Below the pieces are notes generated by a model that saw only the letters and a program-made list of their open reading frames with translations, was not told the origin of the DNA and made no database searches. Below, piece by piece: positions 57,905 to 64,000 of a stretch of 64,000 bases of DNA. The DNA lies in contig JAJKFH010002767.1 of NCBI GenBank assembly GCA_023333565.1, positions 1 to 64,000 on the forward strand. The letters are read 5' to 3'. Both the position numbers and the translations under genes were made by a program. Every line of letters starts with the position of its first letter. Position 1 is the first letter of the stretch. Source of the DNA: Puffinus mauretanicus (Eukaryota; Chordata; Aves; Procellariiformes; Procellariidae).

Positions 57905-58420
57905 CTTGAAGCTGATAATTAATAAATGAAATGCCCTGGGACTCCGCTAAAGCTTCCTCAGATGACTTATCTGTCGTGGGCTCGGCAAAGCATTAAATGG
58001 CCATTTTCTGACAGAATGACTTCACTGCGCCGGAGCTTCTTGACTTTGTGAGGAATATTTCTCCCCTCCTCCCACCCTTTTTTTTTTTTAATTCTCCTCT
58101 CTTTCTTCCTCCCTCTCTCGCTCCCTCTCCCTGGTTGACGGCTCTAGTTCATTTCTGCCTATTTAATTGGGCCCCGGATGAATTTACTCGACAGGGCCAT
58201 TCATCATGTGGCAGCGGCTGGCGGACGAGCCCAGGGGGAGTGGGGCTGACAGCTCCGGCAGCCTTGGATGCTGCCTGACTCTGGAAGTTCACATATTTGG
58301 GCATTAGTGCAGCTATTAGTTTAACAAGCTTCGTTTATCCCTGTCACTACCACTTCAGCTTCCCATGTAATCATTTGAAATGTAGATTACTGCTAGACAA
58401 ATGGGACAGAGCAAGAGTAC
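57905..58420. promoter_or_regulatory. Candidate conserved non-coding element
   Basis: Two CpG-moderate, non-repetitive halves flank a pyrimidine tract (58059-58132). They contain AGCTGATAATTAATAAATGA (57910-57929), CTATTTAATTGGGCCC (about 58159-58174), GCAGCTATTAGTTTAAC (about 58309-58325) and CATGTAATCATTTGAAAT (about 58365-58382). The texture is like vertebrate developmental enhancers, but that is an impression and needs alignment. Confidence 0.25.
58059..58132 (+). repeat. Polypyrimidine tract
   Basis: About 74 bases almost only of C and T, including a run of 12 T. Mirror-like CT runs could support triplex DNA. No gene relation seen. Confidence 0.8.
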
Positions 58421-60934
58421 ACAGGAGGGAAAAAAAGTGACATGGATTGCTTGTTACGAGCTGGTTTTTTTTCCCCCCTCCCCTCTTTTAATCCCTTCCA
58501 ATGTGAGTGCTTTGATTAACTTAATATTCACATTATTTCTATTGTAAGCAGTTCGTCACCTGTGTACACCCCTTTTTAGAAAATAGTTGGTAGGAATTTA
58601 TTGACCCAAAGAAGATGTTTAAAGCAATTATACAGGTATCCAGGGGTCTGAGGTCTGTGCACATCCAGCCCTCTCCCTAGGAGCTGCTGGAGGTCAGTCT
58701 CTTCCAGCCAGATATGCCTATGGATTTTGAACCTGGACCTTCCCAGCACAGGTCCGCTCCCCACGGTCAAAGCCATCTGAGGTGTTCCAGTGGGGCAACA
58801 TGGCATGTTTAATCAGCCCTCCCAACCTCTGTTTTAAAGGCTTCTGCCCACCATGTTCTTTTTGCACTGTAGGAGTCAAAGCAAACCATCGATCAGAGAA
58901 AAATATGTTCCACCACTTATGATCCAGGAGTAAAGGTGATGCTGCATGCCATCCACCTCCAGACCTTCACAGGTCGTCACGCTCTTGTGGAAGGCCAACG
59001 CATAGAGCCAGATGTGGGGAAGCCAGAAGGGAACACAACCTCACCTGCCCTGTATCCCAGAATGAGATGGTTTGATACCATCAGCCTTTCCCAGCAAGTC
59101 CAAGACCAGCACCAAGTTTATCTTTTGAAACTACATCTAGAGGTGTCAACAGTGACAAACCCATTTTACTGCAAGGGAAAATGGTCCAGTGCTCAGTTGT
59201 CTCCCCAACTTAAATTCTGCATTTGTCCAACCCAATTCTTGACTCCTATTCTGACTTTCTCTGCTCAGAGCAGGACCTCTCCTCTGTCAGAGCGCAGCCT
59301 TGTGCTCAAAGCTCCGGCCTGTAGACCAGCTAGGTGAAGTCTCTCTTTAACTGACCCTTGGACCAACCAAAGACTCTCCTTCAGTACCTCAATACAAGTA
59401 AGGTTTCCAGGCCCTGAGTTATTCTAGGAGACTTCTCTTGAGCCATACCCAGATTGCCTACATCTTTTCTGACTCAGAGATGCTTTACTTTGCTGCAGTA
59501 CCTCTAGGGCTGTAATCAGGTACGGCATTCCTGTCTATCCTGCCACCCCTGCTCCCTGGTCCTTCCCTGATCTGTCACCCACAGCTGGGCCCTGGAAGCT
59601 CCTGGTCAGTTGGTTTTGCACCTCGACCCTCACCACATCCTTTTCTCTGTCACTCCTTCCCAGAAATGGATGCCTCCTTCCTACAAATCTGACATCATTC
59701 CATGCTCACACCTGCCAGACCTTGCATTTCATTGTGTTCAAGTAAAACCAGCATGCTTTGCAGATTTGAGTGATCTACCAAGCCCGACACTCCACTAACC
59801 TGTAGTATCTGCAGACTTCGCAGGTATATGGCTTGAGATTTTCCTTCTGCTCCCTGATAGAGCTAAATGGAATTTAGAAATTCTGCTCTGGGGGAAGCCT
59901 GGTCATTCAGTGCTCCCGTCCACACTGCAGCAGGATGAAGCATTAAAAGTCAGGAAATTCTTCAGATTATTTTCTATGTTTTAATCTATTTGGAGACACT
60001 GAAATATGTAATGAGCAAATATTCAAACCTCCCTAAATGGAAGTTGCCTAAATTTCCTGGATTGAGAGATTTATGTGCTGTTTGTCTCTGGAATTGCAAT
60101 TATGGTGGTGTTCCTCCTGCAAGGAATGTGCTGGCAGCTCTGGTTTTGAATGTGATCCCTGGTATCACTATAGTTCTCTCTATTCATCTCCCGTCTCTTC
60201 CCCTGTTTGCACAGTAAGATCTCCAAGGTGCGGCTTGCGATATGTTGTTATCCCTTTCCAAGGCACTGCAAAGTGACACAATTCATTTATCCCTCCCTCC
60301 TCTGCAGCTCTGGGACTCTCCTGAGGGCCCCAGCAGCTGGTGTCTTCCCCTAATGAAAACAGCTCACAGGTCCGTGTCAAGCCTAGTGGCAGATCAGATC
60401 AAAGGCAGCTGATTTTCTTTCGTCAGCAACAAGCCGGGGCGCTGAGCGGCTGGCGTAGCACCCAGACACCTTTCCGTTCCCCCACCGGCATGACTGGGAC
60501 AAAGAGGAAAGTCCTGGCTCAACCCTGGTACAAATCTCAGGCTTGCACCCCTGGGTTGGCTCTGCAAAACCGCCTAAGGACTTTTCTGTCCCATTCCACC
60601 CCCGTAGAGCTCAGGGGATGCAGCAGCAGGAGACCAGACCTCCCTGTAATGCAGGGGACTCTGCAGGAGATCCAGGGTCAGTGGGATGGGGAATTATTCC
60701 AGGGAAAAAGCCAGAAGGAGAGAAATGGAGGGAAACAGGCAATGGGAGTGATTAATGGGTGCTCTTCTCCCTGCCTGAGCTTGGAAAATAACAGCTCTGC
60801 AATAGTGGGGACATCCCTGCGCTTCCCAGCTGAGCTGGAGCTCAAAGAGAGTCCCCGGCCAGCTGTGGGCTCCTGTTCTGCTGGGATGGGTCGGCCCCAG
60901 GACATCCTCAGTGCTCAGGGCTCCGCTCTGTTGG

Positions 60935-60995
60935 GTTGAGGGTTGGACTCGATGATCTTAGAGGTCTTTTCCAACCTTAATGATTCTATGATTCT
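60935..60995 (+). mobile_element. CR1 3' tail fragment, plus strand
   Basis: TTGGACTCGATGATCTTAGA, then GGTCTTTTCCAACCTTAATG and ATTCTATGATTCT form the canonical CR1 3' end of the subfamily seen at 378. Only about 60 bases were inserted. It is an extreme 5' truncation. Confidence 0.92.
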
Positions 60996-63900
60996 TCCGA
61001 CAGCAGGAGCAAATACATTGATTTAAGGTCCTCAGGCCTGTTTGTCCCTCCACATAGAGAGCTGTTCCCTCCAGCTGCTTCCCCAGTAGCACGGACAGTG
61101 TCTCTGTGCTCTCAGGCTGGGCCATCACAGGCAGCTTCACCCCTTCATTACTAAATGCATGGAAAAGAATAACTGATCCAAAGCAGCATCGCCTGGGACA
61201 GGGATGTTGCAGCTAATCATCCATGAATGTTCCTGAGCTCCTGTGGTTTCTGACCCATGTCACCATCGTCCCAGCCTGTGCCCAAAATTGCCTGGCGGGA
61301 TGTGGGGGAGGAATCACTCATCTCCTACTTTCTGCAGCACCATTTTGTCTGCTTTGACGGGGTGGTTCCCTAGCCAGACTCTTCTGGACCCCATCTTCAC
61401 TGGGTTGCCTCTGACTCTGAAGTAGAGTGAAACAGACCCGGCACCATTGTCCACATGGTGGTCTCTTCTTTTCAGGAAGGTTCAGCAGAGGACTGTTCTC
61501 CAATCCTTTCTATGAGGAACCACCAAGTTCCTTGGCTCCGATGAATGCCAGGCATGACTGAGGAGCCTTGGTTACAGTGATTGCACTCCTGGAAAAAGGT
61601 CAGCTTTGCTAGAGTATATCCAGCCAATACGGACAGCACGAAAACTCACCGTAATGGGAATTATTTTTCTGGCAGTTATCCTGCTCCTCACCACACACCT
61701 GACCAGTTTGAAGCTCTTGGAGCTCCCATCCCCAGCAATTTTCTGCTGCATTTCCAGGGCATGGTTGCAGTCCAGGAGAGGGGCATTTGCAGGTCAAGTG
61801 GAGAGTTGGGGAGTTTGATCAGAGGCATCACAATTTGGTGCTGGTTTTGCAGTCACTTGCCTGGTCCAGTCTGGCCCTTCTGCATCACAGGAGAACTAGG
61901 AATTGTTGTCCTTATTGTAATTAATTACAAACTATTAGTTAATTATTAATTAGTTGTTAAGTAACCATGAGTAGTTTTAGAAGGCTTTACATGCTCACTA
62001 ATTTTGCAAGGCAGCTCTTTTAAATGAAAGCATTTTCTACAGTCTAATGAAATGCCTCTCCAAATAAAAGCAGCAACATGACACATGCCTTGCAAAGCGG
62101 GGGAATAAGCCCCAAGGTAACACGCTGACTTCCTTCAATGACTTTTTTCCATTAAAAACAGGCTACTGAATTATAATGTACCAGTTCTCTACGACCTGCC
62201 AACAACTCTGGGCAAGTTTTTTAGCCTGTCAAATGCCAATGATTCCTCAAACTTGCATCGCCCGGTGTCTGTGAAGCTTCTTCACTTCTCTCTAAGCTAA
62301 CGGGCAGCTGGATTGTAGGGAGTGAGGTGAGCGCTGCTCTTGGGTACTTCTTGTGAAACAGCACTTTTGCTTGATCTGCCAGTGGTATTGGTACCTGCTT
62401 CCCCTGGAGGTGTGACCTTCCTCCTCTACTTTGAAATTTGGTATTTTCCCCAAAATTTGGTATTTGACCCGGGGCTTGCCTCTGCTCACCCTTTGCAAAA
62501 ACACACTCCGGAGCACCCTCCGCTGTCACATAGGTCCTATCAGGGGCATTTGGGGATCTCATTTTAAGGATGCCTCAGGTCTGCTGAGGATGGCTTGTTG
62601 CTACTGCCAAATCCAGTCCAAAAAAACCATGATCACCCGTGGGGATGCTCTAGCAAAAGTGGTTCATTTACCAATTGTTCAGCAATGGATAATTATTCTG
62701 AATAAGTAGGAAATGTTAGAGAAATAAATGCATCTGGAAAGGAGACCTTTCCTTGCCAAAGAGCATTGTTTCAAGCATCTTGCTTCCCGAAGGATTGTGG
62801 ATAAACAAGAGTGATTTCCCATCTTGGAAAACAGATTTTTCTGCAAACAATAATCCTGACCCCAGTAAGCAGGACTGGTACAGGACAAATCAAAGCTAGT
62901 GTCTGTAGCTTCCCTTCTCCCTAAGATGAAATGCGAATAGCTCCCGCCAGAAATGATGAAATGTGAAGAGTTCCCACCTCTGTGGCTGTTTGAACTAGTC
63001 CTGATTTTCAATTTGTTTGACTTTTAGTTTTGAGGCCCAAAATCCAACATGTAATCCACAGCCGTTCAAGCAGTGGAGGAGCGTGTATCTGCTGAAACCT
63101 TATTTAACCTCAGGCAACTTTCCTCACCATTTGCTAAACATTTCCCTTTCCTTTATGCTTCAAGGCTTAAAAAAAAAACCTTCAATCAACATTCAAGCAG
63201 TAATTACAAGACTGGACTTTACAAATGGAACATAAATAAAATTACATAGCTAATTAAGATGTATCATGAACTGAAGCTCATTTCTATGATACTAATTGCA
63301 TATTTCACCTCCCTGTTAAATAGATTTGATAGTCTGAAAATAAACCATTCATGTTATGCAGTGGGAGAGGTTTCAGTGAGCAGCTACTGCCCTCTGTCCA
63401 GTGGGACGTCAGACCTCCCTGGTTAGACCCGAGATTAATAGGGTGAATTGATGACCCTTTTTCCCAGCCCTATGGGGAGTTTCATTTTGAATGTGCCAGA
63501 TGTTTGCTCTGCCCCAGCTCCCTTTCACCTGCAAGACACGCATGTACAGGAGTAAAATCCATTGAAACAGCGGAAGTGTTACAAATACAAACGCTGAATT
63601 TTTGCAACTTTTCTGCACCAACAAGGCAGGTTAGAAAATTAACTTGGCCACCTCTACCTCTATCTAGCAACAGTCACCAACAGCATTTGTGGTTTTAACT
63701 CTATAATTAATTTAACTTGGTTAATAAGTTAAAGTTAAAATATGTGAATAGGTTTAACTCCATAATTATTTGTGGTTCTGTACAGCAGACAGAGACAGAG
63801 CTGCCAGCTCCACACGGCACATGAGGATGCGGTAATTTCAACATTAATGTAGGACCTGGAAAGCGTGATCTAAAGTCTTCACTCCTCAGTTCCTGGCGGA

Positions 63901-64000
63901 CTTGGCCACGTCCTGGGATCTTCCTTTCCTCACTGTGAAGTGAGGACGACGACTGCCTCGCCTTGCAGCACGGATGCATTCCTAGACATGTACATCAGCG
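60996..64000. other. Unique intergenic sequence, no gene seen
   Basis: AT-rich overall with dense TTAAT/ATTA cores at 61910-61970 and 63700-63775. In the latter, GTTTAACTC(C/T)ATAATTA-type sequence occurs twice. No exon recognised. Confidence 0.5.
61915..61964. promoter_or_regulatory. Cluster of homeodomain dimer-type sites
   Basis: TTGTAATTAATTACAA (61915-61930) is a perfect 16-bp palindrome holding TAAT-TA-ATTA, the P2-type paired-homeodomain arrangement. TTAATTATTAATTAG follows within 15 bases. Such sites also arise by chance in AT-rich DNA. Confidence 0.3.

Larger units (their letters stand above)
55987..60934. other. Unique intergenic sequence, no gene seen
   Basis: GC-rich and open-frame-rich from 56960 to 57900 without a recognisable domain, followed by the conserved-looking 57905-58420 part. 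AT-richer after that. No supported exon. Confidence 0.45.

Noticed and set aside
61081..61102. RE1/NRSF-like site (AGCACGGACAGTG)
   Set aside because: The right half is good but the left half matches poorly. Overall about 15 of 21 positions, below what I would report as a site.
63370..63405. CTCF-like motif (TGCCCTCTGTCCAGTGG)
   Set aside because: Mismatches fall in the core positions of the motif.

Overview
This window is vertebrate nuclear DNA, almost certainly from a bird. The evidence is the repeats. Five or more copies of the avian CR1 LINE are present (endonuclease, FADD-type reverse transcriptase, SGNH/esterase-like ORF1, and the CR1 3' tail ending near GATTCTATGATTCT). Three long solo LTRs and one LTR fragment are also present, and at least two of the families look like avian ERV-L types from their 5-bp target duplications. 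There are no operons, tRNAs, rRNAs, CRISPR arrays or bacterial features. Family names rest on recognition by eye, not on a database search.

No complete, confidently recognisable host protein-coding gene was found. The window reads as intergenic or intronic DNA. Roughly a fifth to a quarter of it is recognisable transposable element, and the rest is unique sequence with a few microsatellites, two CpG-rich zones and some candidate regulatory stretches.

Layout. (1) 378-5750: a nearly full-length CR1 on the minus strand. Its 5' end carries a 19-bp/70-bp higher-order tandem array, and its ORF2 is split by a solo LTR (2058-2633, duplication TCATC). (2) 5751-13835: unique DNA with an AT-rich patch and a perfect 10-bp hairpin. 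(3) 13836-15310: a degraded minus-strand CR1 3' end split by a solo LTR (13874-14959, duplication CTAGT). (4) 15595 to about 21175: a second long minus-strand CR1, of another subfamily, split in ORF1 by a third LTR (18886-20045). (5) 21176-42316: unique DNA with a CpG island (26990-27560), an LTR fragment (28747-28893), a CR1 tail turned into a pentanucleotide array (35465-35638) and a CpG-rich zone with an RFX X-box-like site (40780-41650). (6) 42317-43857: a plus-strand CR1. (7) 43858-64000: mostly unique DNA with a perfect AGGGA array (55881-55985), a short CR1 tail (60935-60995), a 20-bp perfect palindrome (53114-53133) and homeodomain-site-rich stretches.

How it fits together: the only functional logic visible is that of mobile elements. 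CR1 copies inserted first. LTR elements then landed inside them and recombined to solo LTRs. Two CR1 tails are associated with, or gave rise to, simple repeats. The observations most worth a second look are the strongly one-sided G/A differences between two copies of one LTR family, the open-in-all-frames tandem array fused in frame to CR1 ORF1, a possible mitochondrial-presequence-like first exon in the CpG island, and the fact that all three long LTRs sit inside CR1s. No clearly novel biological system was identified.
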